Source of the DNA: Aestuariibacter sp.
GTDB lineage: Bacteria; Pseudomonadota; Gammaproteobacteria; Enterobacterales; Alteromonadaceae
Reading direction: 5' to 3'
DNA length: 64,000 nucleotides
Assembly: GCA_017794925.1 (NCBI GenBank)
Contig: CP051238.1
Coordinates: forward strand, 4,575,021-4,639,020
Below, in pieces: positions 41,876-50,243 of the stretch (positions within the stretch are counted from its first letter, which is position 1; each line of letters begins with the position of its first letter). Under the pieces are notes generated by a model that saw only the letters and a program-made list of their open reading frames with translations, was not told the DNA's origin and did not search any database. Made by a program: the position numbers and the translations under genes.

Positions 41876-42883
41876 CTACTTTCCTTCGGGTTTAGTGTTG
41901 GTTGACGCAGAAGTGTCGCTGCCCGGCTGCCAGAAATCGTAAAAATTGAACCATTGATAAGGTGAGTTCAGGCAATGCGCTTCCAGTTTAGTGGCAAACT
42001 GTTGGGCATAATGCTGTAAATCCTGCTGTCTGGTCTTTCTGTTGAGTACCAATTTGTCACATAGCGGTGCCACATCAAATAACACCTTATTATCTGCCGC
42101 ATCACTGCGATAAGCGAACATCATTTTCACGGGGCACTCTAGCGCTTTGGCCAGCATATAAGGGCCAATAGGCAATGGCGCTGATTTATTTAAAAACCGG
42201 ACATCGACCGTTCTGTCAAGGCCGCTCAACGGCACCCTGTCACCGGCAATAAACACCCACTCCCCGGCATCAATTTTGTCTTTCAGCATCATAATGGTGG
42301 TGACATCAAATTCATCGACCTGAAATACATTCAACCTTGAGGCATCGTTTTCGCCTTGCATCATTTTGACGAAATTGCCGGCATGCTTGTCGTACACCAG
42401 AATATTGATTACCTTGTTGCGATACCGATGCATAAAGCCCCGGCAGTATTCAAGATTGCCGAAATGCGAACCAATGATAAGTTGACCCCGAGGGTCATTA
42501 TGCAGCGCTTCAATGGCTTCAGGGGATGTGAGTACGAAGTCGTCACTGGTAATGTTATCGAGCCAGCCTAGCATTTTGTCCAATATCACTTCGGCAAAGC
42601 TATGAAAATGTATCAGTACATGCCGGTAACCTGGTTTAGTATTCCAATATTCAGGCTTACAGCGATAGTGAGCCATAAGATATTGACGTGATGCTTTGCG
42701 CTGCTCTGTGCGACCTAACACAAAATAGAGCGCGACCGGGTACATAATCAGCGTAAAAACCCACCGACCGAACACCCGGTAAATCCAGAAAATCAGTCTC
42801 ATCGCGGCCATAGTCCCCGCTTCGCGGGTTTGTGACCAGTGATTTTCATCCACCGGCGTCGTGTTATTTTCAGATGCAGACAT
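41876..42883 (-). CDS. LpxL-type acyltransferase of the aryl-polyene cluster
   Basis: A 335-residue membrane protein of the lysophospholipid/lipid A acyltransferase family (COG4261): an N-terminal membrane segment (FTLIMYPVALYFVLG), the catalytic SHFGNLE (His-x4-Glu) near residue 140 and GEWVFIAGDRVP further on. It should acylate the lipid anchor or head of the APE in the inner membrane. It begins two bases after the glycosyltransferase gene, so the two probably work in sequence. Confidence 0.89.
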   Translation of the reverse strand: MSASENNTTPVDENHWSQTREAGTMAAMRLIFWIYRVFGRWVFTLIMYPVALYFVLGRTEQRKASRQYLMAHYRCKPEYWNTKPGYRHVLIHFHSFAEVILDKMLGWLDNITSDDFVLTSPEAIEALHNDPRGQLIIGSHFGNLEYCRGFMHRYRNKVINILVYDKHAGNFVKMMQGENDASRLNVFQVDEFDVTTIMMLKDKIDAGEWVFIAGDRVPLSGLDRTVDVRFLNKSAPLPIGPYMLAKALECPVKMMFAYRSDAADNKVLFDVAPLCDKLVLNRKTRQQDLQHYAQQFATKLEAHCLNSPYQWFNFYDFWQPGSDTSASTNTKPEGK

Positions 42884-42885
42884 AA

Positions 42886-43629
42886 TTAACTGAATACAGA
42901 TTTAATACGGGTAAAAATTAACTTAGGCAGGCGCAGTAACATCCCAAACATTAACCGGACATGCAGACGAATCAACATAAGGTTGTCTTTCAGGTAATGG
43001 AAATGCGATACCGTATCTTCGTGATAAATCACTTTCGTAGGAATAAAGTGCAAGTCAATTCCGGCCCATACCGCCTTTACCAATAGCTCAGGATCGAAAT
43101 CCATGCGCGTCCCGAGATAATAATTGTCAAATACCTGCTCAATTTGCTTAATCGGGTACACACGAAATCCACACAGGCCGTCTTTGATCTTAAAAGACAA
43201 CGTTTCAATCGCGACCCAGAAATCCGTTATTTTACGCCCGTACTTTCTGGCAAACGGCGCGGTTTCATCAAAATAAGGCTGGCCAGAAACAAACGCGTTC
43301 GGATGATTTCGGCTATAATCCAATAGCTTGTGGGCATCCTCGATATTGTGCTGACCATCAGCATCCAACTGAAGCACATGACTAAATCCCATTGCGCTGG
43401 CGTGATAACAGCCCGTGATCACGGAGGCACCTTTACCGCGATTAGTCTGATGCCTGACAAGGTGAAACTCAGGGTAAGGCACCAGTAACTCACTGACTTT
43501 AGTCACGCTCTCTTCGCCACTGCCGTCATCAACGACGATACAAGGCAAATTTAATGATGCCAACGCGGGTAAAAACTTCTCAAACAGTACTTCGTGCTTG
43601 TAATGGGGAACAATAATGCAGTATTTCAT
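42886..43629 (-). CDS. family 2 glycosyltransferase of the aryl-polyene cluster
   Basis: A 247-residue GT-A glycosyltransferase: CIIVPHYKHEVLFEKFL, VVDDGSG, a DXD-type LQLDADGQH and a C-terminal amphipathic region (IRLHVRLMFGMLLRLPKLIF) that could lie on the membrane. It should add a sugar to the lipid anchor during APE assembly; the sugar cannot be read from sequence. It overlaps the dehydratase gene by four bases and is followed by the LpxL-type acyltransferase. Similar proteins are present in most APE clusters. Confidence 0.9.
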   Translation of the reverse strand: MKYCIIVPHYKHEVLFEKFLPALASLNLPCIVVDDGSGEESVTKVSELLVPYPEFHLVRHQTNRGKGASVITGCYHASAMGFSHVLQLDADGQHNIEDAHKLLDYSRNHPNAFVSGQPYFDETAPFARKYGRKITDFWVAIETLSFKIKDGLCGFRVYPIKQIEQVFDNYYLGTRMDFDPELLVKAVWAGIDLHFIPTKVIYHEDTVSHFHYLKDNLMLIRLHVRLMFGMLLRLPKLIFTRIKSVFS

Positions 43630-44012
43630 GATGCGCTAAACTTAAAACTGCCAGTCGAAAACGAGTCAGTTTCGTTAGAAAATTGAAAAGTGACGCTGCC
43701 TTTTACGGCGTTAAAACTCAACGTTAAACACATTGCTGTGCCGGGCATCACCATAGACTTGAATTTAATATTGGTCAGTTGAAGAAAGCGGCTGTCACGA
43801 AAAAACAGCGCTTTGGCCAGTTTACCCGCCCAATCTATCTGAACAACGCCTGGCAATACTTTGTGATCCGGGAAGTGTCCGTCAAACCAGCTTAAGTGTT
43901 CATCGACGTTCAGATTTATTTCCGCAGTAACGTCCGTTACGTTGGCAGAAGTAATATCCGGGCCTTCCTGTGCCTTAAAGAGGGCTTTTAGTGCATCTAT
44001 ATCAGTCATCAA
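43626..44012 (-). CDS. FabA/FabZ-type dehydratase (ApeI-like)
   Basis: A 128-residue hotdog dehydratase with the catalytic His and motif WFDGHFPDHKVLPGVVQIDWA. Its full length and the WAGKLAK helix match the ApeI dehydratases of aryl-polyene clusters. It acts with the second dehydratase (41421) on the 3-hydroxyacyl chains. Two start codons in tandem (44012, 44009) are possible. It overlaps both neighbours, hence part of one operon. Confidence 0.91.
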   Translation of the reverse strand: MMTDIDALKALFKAQEGPDITSANVTDVTAEINLNVDEHLSWFDGHFPDHKVLPGVVQIDWAGKLAKALFFRDSRFLQLTNIKFKSMVMPGTAMCLTLSFNAVKGSVTFQFSNETDSFSTGSFKFSAS

Positions 44013-44595
44013 CGATGTTGTGCTTCTTTTTATAATGTTGTCGGTAAATGAGTTCAGCTATTACAAATACTGCAATAAACAGGTAAGACAGTAAACCATT
44101 GTACAGCGTCCATACAGCCAATGTCGCGAACCAGACCGTCCAGGCAGCAATCATAGCATTCAGCAACAATAAGCCGCCCCATGCCAGACTTAACCCTCGC
44201 AGGTAACCTTTCGCTTCTGGTGGAGGCGGCTTACCACCGGCTCTGGCGAAACGTTCAATGAGGCTTTGTTCATCGCTCAATGAAATCAGGAATAATAACC
44301 CCATTCCTGCACTCATTATGACAGGGTAACACTTCAGCAGTATTTCACTGTCCAGCCAAATGACCGCGCAACAAAAGCACACCATCACCGCCGTCATCAG
44401 CCAGTCACTGATTTTGCGCTGTGTACCCGAGACAGCAAACCTGGTCAATATGGCAATCAGCAGTACAATACCAAACCAGCGCGGATTCACTGAGTCAATG
44501 TTAAGCCATACCGCAAAGGGGTATGCCACCGACAGCAGGATAACCAGCAACGGAACTAAATCACTGAGGCTCCGTTGTCGCGGCGGGGTCTTCAC
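44002..44595 (-). CDS. COG4648-type membrane protein of the aryl-polyene cluster
   Basis: A 197-residue inner-membrane protein with about six hydrophobic segments and a cytoplasmic loop ARAGGKPPPPEAKGYLRGLSLAWGG. This proline-rich loop and the layout match the predicted membrane protein (COG4648) that goes with aryl-polyene clusters. Its function is unknown. It overlaps the flavoprotein gene by four bases and the ApeI-like gene by 11. Confidence 0.85.
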   Translation of the reverse strand: MKTPPRQRSLSDLVPLLVILLSVAYPFAVWLNIDSVNPRWFGIVLLIAILTRFAVSGTQRKISDWLMTAVMVCFCCAVIWLDSEILLKCYPVIMSAGMGLLFLISLSDEQSLIERFARAGGKPPPPEAKGYLRGLSLAWGGLLLLNAMIAAWTVWFATLAVWTLYNGLLSYLFIAVFVIAELIYRQHYKKKHNIVDD

Positions 44596-46163
44596 GCCAG
44601 CACACTTAGCCGGTAGTCGCCAAGAATCGCCCGCTCTTCGTCGCTTACCTCTTGGGTAGCATTGTCACTCAACATCTCTTCAAAGTACGGTACGATTTTC
44701 TGCATGATGGCCAGATTTTTCTCCAACGCGACTTCAACGTCGATATCGGGATTTTTGAGCACTTCATTGAGCTCGCCGAGGCAAGGTACCAGGAACTGAT
44801 CCATGAAGCCGCCTTTGGCTGGCAATACCAGGCGCTTTTTAGCCCGCTCGCTGAGCAGCATCTGCATTTTTTTATTCAGCTTCTGCGTCTTAAGCAGGTT
44901 TGGCGTAATATTGCGCATGGTGTTCAAATCACCGATGGCATCGGTAAAGAACAGTAACGCAAAAACGCCCCAGTAGTAGGTGTAGTCCCATACCAGTTTA
45001 ACAGACATCATTTTGCGATCGCCGAAGCCACCGTACTGATCTTTATAGATCGACAAGGTATTCTCGAAGAATGAATCGTAAAACTTATGAAACAGAGCGG
45101 CTTCAAAGCGAATGTCCTGACCTTGACGATCACGTTCAATAAGGTGCGTAACGAAGGTGTTGTTCAGGGCAATAAAATCACTACCAGGTGAATAGAACGG
45201 GTCGGCAAACGCGCCGGCTTCACCCGTCATGGCCCAGCCACTATCAGAAAACATCTGTTTGCAGCCGTAGGAATAGCCTTGCATTACCTTAAAGTCGAGT
45301 AACTCTGCATCTTCAATCGCAGCTGCGCACAGTGGGTGCTCCTTTCGAAGCCACGCCATGGTGTCCTCGAAACTGGAAATGTTGCTGTCAGCCAATGCTT
45401 TATCGTCCATGACGATACCAAAGCTCGTTGCGCCGGACGCCAGTGGAATAATCCAAACCCAGTAGCCCGGCCCCATTAAATGATTGGTGCTTAACCAGCG
45501 TTTCCCCGGCTCTCGCACCCGGTTCTGCCACTGTTGATTGTCTGACCATTCATCGATAATGACGCGCTTATTGACCCTGAAGAAAACGGCATTGCCCTGA
45601 TGTCCGGTCTCGGTTTGCAAGTCCAGCTTATTTCTCAACAGTGCCTGTCGACCTGCTGCGTCCACAAACCACCGACCTTTCACCGTAATGGTGTTGTCAC
45701 CCTGATGGCAGATGACAGTATGATCTTTATCACCCAGTTCAATGTTTTCTGGCACAGCGCCATCCAGAAATACCACGCCTTTTTCTTTTAGCAGCGCATA
45801 AAGGTGATTTTCCAGCGTCCCCCGTTCAATTTGATACGCAGGAATGCCGAACAATTCACTGACCCCCAGCTCATCGTAGTCACTGTAGTCGTTCTGCACA
45901 TTGCCGAAAAACAGACGCAGGCCGTATTTACGCAGGTGCTTTTCCTTAAAATGTGATTGCAAGCCCAGCACATGAGAAAAGTAGTGCGCGCCGATTTCAA
46001 CTGTCGACTCACCAACTTTGGCCGTGGTGTCATGCACCGGAAAGGTGTTCTTTTCAATGATGGTAATGGCGTAGGAAGCATCGCGGTTAAGCAGCTGCAG
46101 CGCCAGGCTCATGCCTGCCAAACCACCACCAGCAATAATAATGTCCGTATTCATCTGGTTCAT
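44592..46163 (-). CDS. tryptophan-halogenase-like flavoprotein of the aryl-polyene cluster
   Basis: A 523-residue FAD-dependent protein. It has the GGGLAG nucleotide site (residues 12-17), KVGEST, the halogenase signature W-x-W-x-I-P in GPGYWVWIIPLASG, and the FAD-binding end of the core GEAGAFADPFYSPGSDF. A lysine in RKYGLRLFF sits where related phenolic halogenases keep their reaction lysine. It may halogenate the aryl head, as in xanthomonadins, or only oxidise or hydroxylate it. It stands between the half-size ketosynthase and the membrane protein. Its partner, a flavin reductase, is not in the cluster. Confidence 0.85.
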   Translation of the reverse strand: MNQMNTDIIIAGGGLAGMSLALQLLNRDASYAITIIEKNTFPVHDTTAKVGESTVEIGAHYFSHVLGLQSHFKEKHLRKYGLRLFFGNVQNDYSDYDELGVSELFGIPAYQIERGTLENHLYALLKEKGVVFLDGAVPENIELGDKDHTVICHQGDNTITVKGRWFVDAAGRQALLRNKLDLQTETGHQGNAVFFRVNKRVIIDEWSDNQQWQNRVREPGKRWLSTNHLMGPGYWVWIIPLASGATSFGIVMDDKALADSNISSFEDTMAWLRKEHPLCAAAIEDAELLDFKVMQGYSYGCKQMFSDSGWAMTGEAGAFADPFYSPGSDFIALNNTFVTHLIERDRQGQDIRFEAALFHKFYDSFFENTLSIYKDQYGGFGDRKMMSVKLVWDYTYYWGVFALLFFTDAIGDLNTMRNITPNLLKTQKLNKKMQMLLSERAKKRLVLPAKGGFMDQFLVPCLGELNEVLKNPDIDVEVALEKNLAIMQKIVPYFEEMLSDNATQEVSDEERAILGDYRLSVLA

Positions 46164-46166
46164 CGC

Positions 46167-46976
46167 TTAATTTTCACAAGATAAAATCAGGGCTGTGCCA
46201 ACGCTGAGCGGCATCGCAATTTCGCTTTCCGGTAAGCTCAGTGACTCAGCAAGACACAGTACCTTTGCGGCCGGGTTTTCCGCATACAACTTGCCCAAGT
46301 AGTCGCATGAGCTATTCAGCACGGGCCAATTTGTCTGCTCGCGTTGCTCGACTTTGGCAGTCAGTAATGTCCCGTTCATCTCAGCCGACTCGGGAAACAC
46401 CACCAGAGAAAAGGCAAAGGTTTCCTGATTCGGCAACACCGGCTGTAAAATCTCCGCGACAGGCGCATCGTAAAATGTCAACAGCATAGGTTTTTGTTCG
46501 GTTTCACACTGAATCATCGCCTCTAACAACGTCAGTGATACCGACTCTTGATAACCCGCTACCGAGTTTGCAGCGCTCATTGTACCCGTACTGATTGTCC
46601 AGTAACCGGCCGGCGCATTGTGCACGGAGTTATGAAATTTAGTGGGTGACAGTTCTTTATGCTCTGACGCCAGTGTTTTACACATGTAATCTGTCAGATC
46701 AGTATCACCAAGCCCGGATACAAACACACAGGTTAGTGTGTTAGGCTCAACATCCGCATCCTGCGTGGCTTGCCATGAGCTTTCTACTGCCAGCCTGACC
46801 GGCAACGGCGCCCGGCGTCGTTCATTCGCCGGAATGATCCCTGGTTTAGGACCTTTCAATTTATCTTCTGGTAAGGGTGCGCCGTCCAGCAGCGCTCTTA
46901 ACGCCAGCCAGTTCTCGAAGTAACTGCCCCAGGCGCCTACACCAGCAACCTTACATTTAAGTTCTTTTGCCTGCAT
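46167..46976 (-). CDS. half-size ketosynthase-like (chain-length-factor-type) protein
   Basis: A 269-residue protein resembling the N-terminal half of ketosynthases (KVAGVGAWGSYFENWLALRALLDGAP, FVSGLGDTDLTDYMCKTLASEH, KFHNSVHNAPAGYWTISTGTMSAANSVAGYQES) and known from APE clusters as ketosynthase_N_2-type, ApeC-like. No nucleophilic Cys stands in the SVAGYQES position, and the C-terminal half with the His residues is absent. It would form a heterodimer with the ketosynthase encoded just upstream and influence chain length. ATG 46976 begins two bases after that gene's stop; the frame extending to 47027 is not needed. Confidence 0.88.
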   Translation of the reverse strand: MQAKELKCKVAGVGAWGSYFENWLALRALLDGAPLPEDKLKGPKPGIIPANERRRAPLPVRLAVESSWQATQDADVEPNTLTCVFVSGLGDTDLTDYMCKTLASEHKELSPTKFHNSVHNAPAGYWTISTGTMSAANSVAGYQESVSLTLLEAMIQCETEQKPMLLTFYDAPVAEILQPVLPNQETFAFSLVVFPESAEMNGTLLTAKVEQREQTNWPVLNSSCDYLGKLYAENPAAKVLCLAESLSLPESEIAMPLSVGTALILSCEN

Positions 46977-46977
46977 A

Positions 46978-48156
46978 TTACTCGGCCCTGCTAAACAAAA
47001 GTGTGCAATTGTTACCGCCAAAGCCAAAGGAATTGGTCATGACGTGATGACAGACTTTATGCTCGTCTGTGGCTTTAATCGGAAAGCTTAACGCTTCATC
47101 CAGTGTTTCCAGATTCTTTGAGCCAGGAATAACATGGGTATGCAAGGTATCCATTGCAATGATGGCCTCAGTAATTCCCGCCGCCCCCAGCGTATGACCC
47201 ATCCAGGCTTTGGTGGATGAGCAGCTCACTGAGTCTGGAAACAACTCAGATATCAACTTACCTTCAATCAGGTCGTTCGCGCGGCTGGAAGTGCCGTGGA
47301 GATTAATGTAATCAATATCTGACGGAGCCAGATTTGCGCGCTCCAGCGCTTGCGTCATCGACAAGCGGGCACCAAGGCCTTCCGGATGAGGATGAGACAT
47401 ATGATAAGCGTCAGAACTCTCGCCATATCCAGCTAACCGAATACCTCTTCCATTGTCGTTGTCACCTGCTCGCTGTAACACAGCAAAACCAGACGCTTCT
47501 CCCAGATTGATACCGTCACGGTGCTGATCGAAAGGTTTACATGGATTGGCTGACAATAACTGCAGTGAATTAAAACCATGCAATACGCTAAGACAAAGCG
47601 TATCTACACCGCCGACTAAAACAGCGTCAACAATACCGGTTTCCAACCAGCGGGCGCCTGTCGCGAAGACTTTCGCAGAAGAGGAGCACGCCGTGTTAAT
47701 AGTCAGTGAAGGTCCCTTAATACCGGTCAGGTGGGCAGCGAAAAGTGCCGGCGCATGCGGATTATGCACAAACGGCTGTTTAAATGCGTCGGTGAGAGCA
47801 TTTTCGTTAGTCAGGCGTGTATAGGCTTCTTCTGTTCGGTCGATACTTGACGTACTGGACCCCATAACCAGACCGATTCTGGCTGCGCCATATTTGCCGA
47901 TTAACCCAGCAACCGTGCTTTTGATTGTACCTTGTTCATAACCCAGTGCAGCCAGGGCGTTATTGCGACTCTGCCACGCTCCCAGGTCGCTAACCGAGGC
48001 GATGTCTCCAACAGCACCAATCCAGGTGTCCAGGTCAGACCCTGGTATGTTATTTTTAATCAGGCCGCTTTGGTGTTGCCTGAGCGAGTTCCGTAGGGCA
48101 CTCAGATTTATGCCGGCAGCCGAACAGGACTCATAATCAATGATATCTACTTTCAT
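46978..48156 (-). CDS. beta-ketoacyl-ACP synthase (ApeO-type) of the aryl-polyene cluster
   Basis: A 392-residue ketosynthase with C157 in INTACSSSA and the two His in INLHGTSSRANDL and WMGHTLGAAG. It should condense malonyl units in the polyene chain together with the half-size partner that follows by one base. The two complete ketosynthases in the cluster (40174 and here) are about 400 residues each but differ in detail, as in E. coli, where ApeO and ApeR have different roles. Confidence 0.93.
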   Translation of the reverse strand: MKVDIIDYESCSAAGINLSALRNSLRQHQSGLIKNNIPGSDLDTWIGAVGDIASVSDLGAWQSRNNALAALGYEQGTIKSTVAGLIGKYGAARIGLVMGSSTSSIDRTEEAYTRLTNENALTDAFKQPFVHNPHAPALFAAHLTGIKGPSLTINTACSSSAKVFATGARWLETGIVDAVLVGGVDTLCLSVLHGFNSLQLLSANPCKPFDQHRDGINLGEASGFAVLQRAGDNDNGRGIRLAGYGESSDAYHMSHPHPEGLGARLSMTQALERANLAPSDIDYINLHGTSSRANDLIEGKLISELFPDSVSCSSTKAWMGHTLGAAGITEAIIAMDTLHTHVIPGSKNLETLDEALSFPIKATDEHKVCHHVMTNSFGFGGNNCTLLFSRAE

Positions 48157-48219
48157 ATCGTTAGGAATACCTCAACTGATGCGGTTTTATCTCTTATTAA
48201 TGAGAGTATCAGCCCGGTA

Positions 48220-48483
48220 TTATTTATTGCTTTCAACAAATGCCGTTAAGCTTCTCAATGTTTTGAATGCTTCGCGTGTACCTTCATCCTCGGCTTTTAT
48301 CTGAACACCGTATTCTTTTGATATCGCAAGTGAAATTTCTAGCGCATCGATAGAATCCAGGCCAAGACCATCACCGAATAAAAGTTCTTCGGGATCAATC
48401 TCTTCCGCTTCCATATCTTCTAAGTTAAGAGCGTCAACCAAAAGCTGCGCCATTTTCAATTCGGATTCTGTGTGTGTAGCCAT
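48220..48483 (-). CDS. acyl carrier protein (second of two)
   Basis: An 87-residue carrier protein with the phosphopantetheine site S44 in DGLGLDSIDALEIS and an acidic helix III. It is the first gene of the minus-strand block that runs to the ketosynthase at 40174. AAGGACAG lies before ATG 48483. The other ACP is at 36424; one of the pair holds the starter, the other the growing chain. Confidence 0.94.
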   Translation of the reverse strand: MATHTESELKMAQLLVDALNLEDMEAEEIDPEELLFGDGLGLDSIDALEISLAISKEYGVQIKAEDEGTREAFKTLRSLTAFVESNK

Positions 48484-48527
48484 AGTTGTACTGTCCTTAC
48501 TATGAACGCTTCTATCTGAAAGTGCGC

Positions 48528-48539
48528 TAGTTTAAACTA
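48528..48539. promoter_or_regulatory. palindrome TAGTTTAAACTA, probable operator (second copy)
   Basis: Identical to the palindrome at 38628-38639. It lies in the 83-base divergent promoter between the ACP gene (minus) and the PPTase gene (plus). Confidence 0.75.
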
Positions 48540-48566
48540 ATGTGACAGTAAAAACTATTTCTGCAA

Positions 48567-49337
48567 ATGCACATGTTTTCCGATTTCCCCCTTTCAGTAC
48601 CGGTAAACCACCTCGCCGACAATGAAGTGCATTTATGGCTTGTCGATATTCGCGACGTAACCTCCCCTTTTATCTCCACCCAATGGCTGCACTTACTGAC
48701 AGACGAAGAGCAGTCCCGGATGCAGCAGTTTCGCAAGCTGGAAAAGCAACGTCAGTTTGTGGTTGCACGTGTAGCATTGCGGCTTATTCTCAACGCATTG
48801 CTACGCAAGCCTTCTGCCCGGGACATCGTGTTTGCTTTGAGTGAAACAAACAAACCTTTCCTGCAGCATAATACCCAGAACATTCAATTTAATTTGTCAC
48901 ACTCGGGCAATGTTATTTTGATTGCAGTAACGCGTAGCAGGCAATGCGGGGTCGACATAGAAGTAGTGAATACCGGTCGCGACGTGGTAAAACTGGCCGA
49001 ATATTATTTTCATAAGGAAGAATACGCCGCGCTCCGGCATAGTGAACAGTCACCTGATGTAATGCTGTTTTATAAACTCTGGACATTAAAAGAGGCGTTT
49101 GTAAAAGCGGATGGCAGAGGGATGGCGATCCCCGGAGATGGGTATTATTTTCAAAAGACTGACTCAGCTACACCACAACTCATGATTACACCAGCGGTGA
49201 ATGCAAATCAGAACTGGCTATTCCGTCATTTCTTTTATTGCAACGAATACAGTGCAGCACTGGCCGTCGAGAAAACGACTAATCACCCCGTAGAGGTTAT
49301 GGTCAATCGGTTGGTATTCCCCGATACTGATGGATAA
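48567..49337 (+). CDS. 4'-phosphopantetheinyl transferase
   Basis: A 256-residue Sfp-type transferase with the double-domain layout: QFVVARVALRLILNALL, NLSHSGN, then GVDIEVVN and WTLKEAFVKADGRG with the Mg-binding Asp and Glu. It puts the phosphopantetheine arm on the two carrier proteins of the cluster, switching them on. It is divergent from the ACP gene. ATG 48567 and 48573 are both possible; neither has a strong ribosome site. Confidence 0.93.
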   Translation: MHMFSDFPLSVPVNHLADNEVHLWLVDIRDVTSPFISTQWLHLLTDEEQSRMQQFRKLEKQRQFVVARVALRLILNALLRKPSARDIVFALSETNKPFLQHNTQNIQFNLSHSGNVILIAVTRSRQCGVDIEVVNTGRDVVKLAEYYFHKEEYAALRHSEQSPDVMLFYKLWTLKEAFVKADGRGMAIPGDGYYFQKTDSATPQLMITPAVNANQNWLFRHFFYCNEYSAALAVEKTTNHPVEVMVNRLVFPDTDG

Positions 49338-49637
49338 CTCAAATAAGACAGAAGCTATTGACATTTAAACCAAATCAACCGACATTATCGATGTCCATGG
49401 ATGGTAATCAACACGTCAAAATATCATGCGGTTTATGGTTTCAGCTCGCTGAGTTATCGATTATCCGAGCTAGTCAATATACATAGCAATCCAACCAAAA
49501 CTGCTTACCAGTAAAATGGTTACCATCTTATAAGCGAAACACCACAACGGATATCAAGTCATCAGCATCCGTAAACTTGATCTGTTTGGGTTGTAAGGTC
49601 TATTCTTACAGTTGCCACGCGTACAAGGAAGTAACAC
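49338..49637. other. 300-base intergenic region
   Basis: No gene seen; it separates the end of the aryl-polyene cluster from the LPP20-type genes and should hold their promoter. No terminator with a T run is evident after the PPTase gene. Confidence 0.4.
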
Positions 49638-50201
49638 ATGAAAATGTCAGTAACTGCGGCAATACTAACAACATTCGTTGTTCTCATCGGCTGTTCTTCG
49701 ACCAGCATCCAGGCTGTAGAGAAGACATCGAAAGCCAATAACATACCAGACTGGGTGACAAACCCGGGTGTTCAGGACGGGCTTGCTGCTGGCGAATGTG
49801 TTCGCTCGACAGGCAATGCCGCTATCGACAAAAAACTGGCTACCGCTCAGGCCAGATCCGCGCTAATCAAACAAATATCAGTAAATGTTCAGGCGATGGA
49901 CCGGACTATTGAACGGTCAGTGACTCTGCAAACCGGTAGCACGGAAATCGTCAAGGTAGAACGGTCGTTTGAGTCTGTGTCACTACAATTGGCAAACGAA
50001 GCGCTGGCAGGAAGCAGAGTAACTCAATCGTCTGCCGCTACCATCAACAACGTCAGACACTACTGCACTCAGGTAGCGCTCTCACCAGAGGCAACACAAC
50101 AGATTTTTCAAAAGTTGCTCGATGCCAGTGGCGCTGAAATTGACGTCAAATATGAAGCCATGCTTTACGACGAGTTTCAGTCGAAACACACCAATCTGTA
50201 A
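49638..50201 (+). CDS. LPP20-family lipoprotein
   Basis: A 187-residue lipoprotein (lipobox VLIGC, Cys 19) followed by IPDWVTNPGVQDGLAAGECVRSTG and IDKKLATAQARSALIKQISVNVQ, the LPP20 pattern of an N-terminal PDWV motif and a long helix. LPP20 proteins include FlgP, which helps build outer-membrane disks of flagella, and others of unknown role. GGAAG before ATG 49638 fixes the start. The next two genes on the same strand are similar exported proteins, suggesting a three-part outer-membrane complex. Confidence 0.85.
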   Translation: MKMSVTAAILTTFVVLIGCSSTSIQAVEKTSKANNIPDWVTNPGVQDGLAAGECVRSTGNAAIDKKLATAQARSALIKQISVNVQAMDRTIERSVTLQTGSTEIVKVERSFESVSLQLANEALAGSRVTQSSAATINNVRHYCTQVALSPEATQQIFQKLLDASGAEIDVKYEAMLYDEFQSKHTNL

Positions 50202-50243
50202 GTAATCTGACGTCGGTCAATGCGAACAGGGAATGAATAAATA

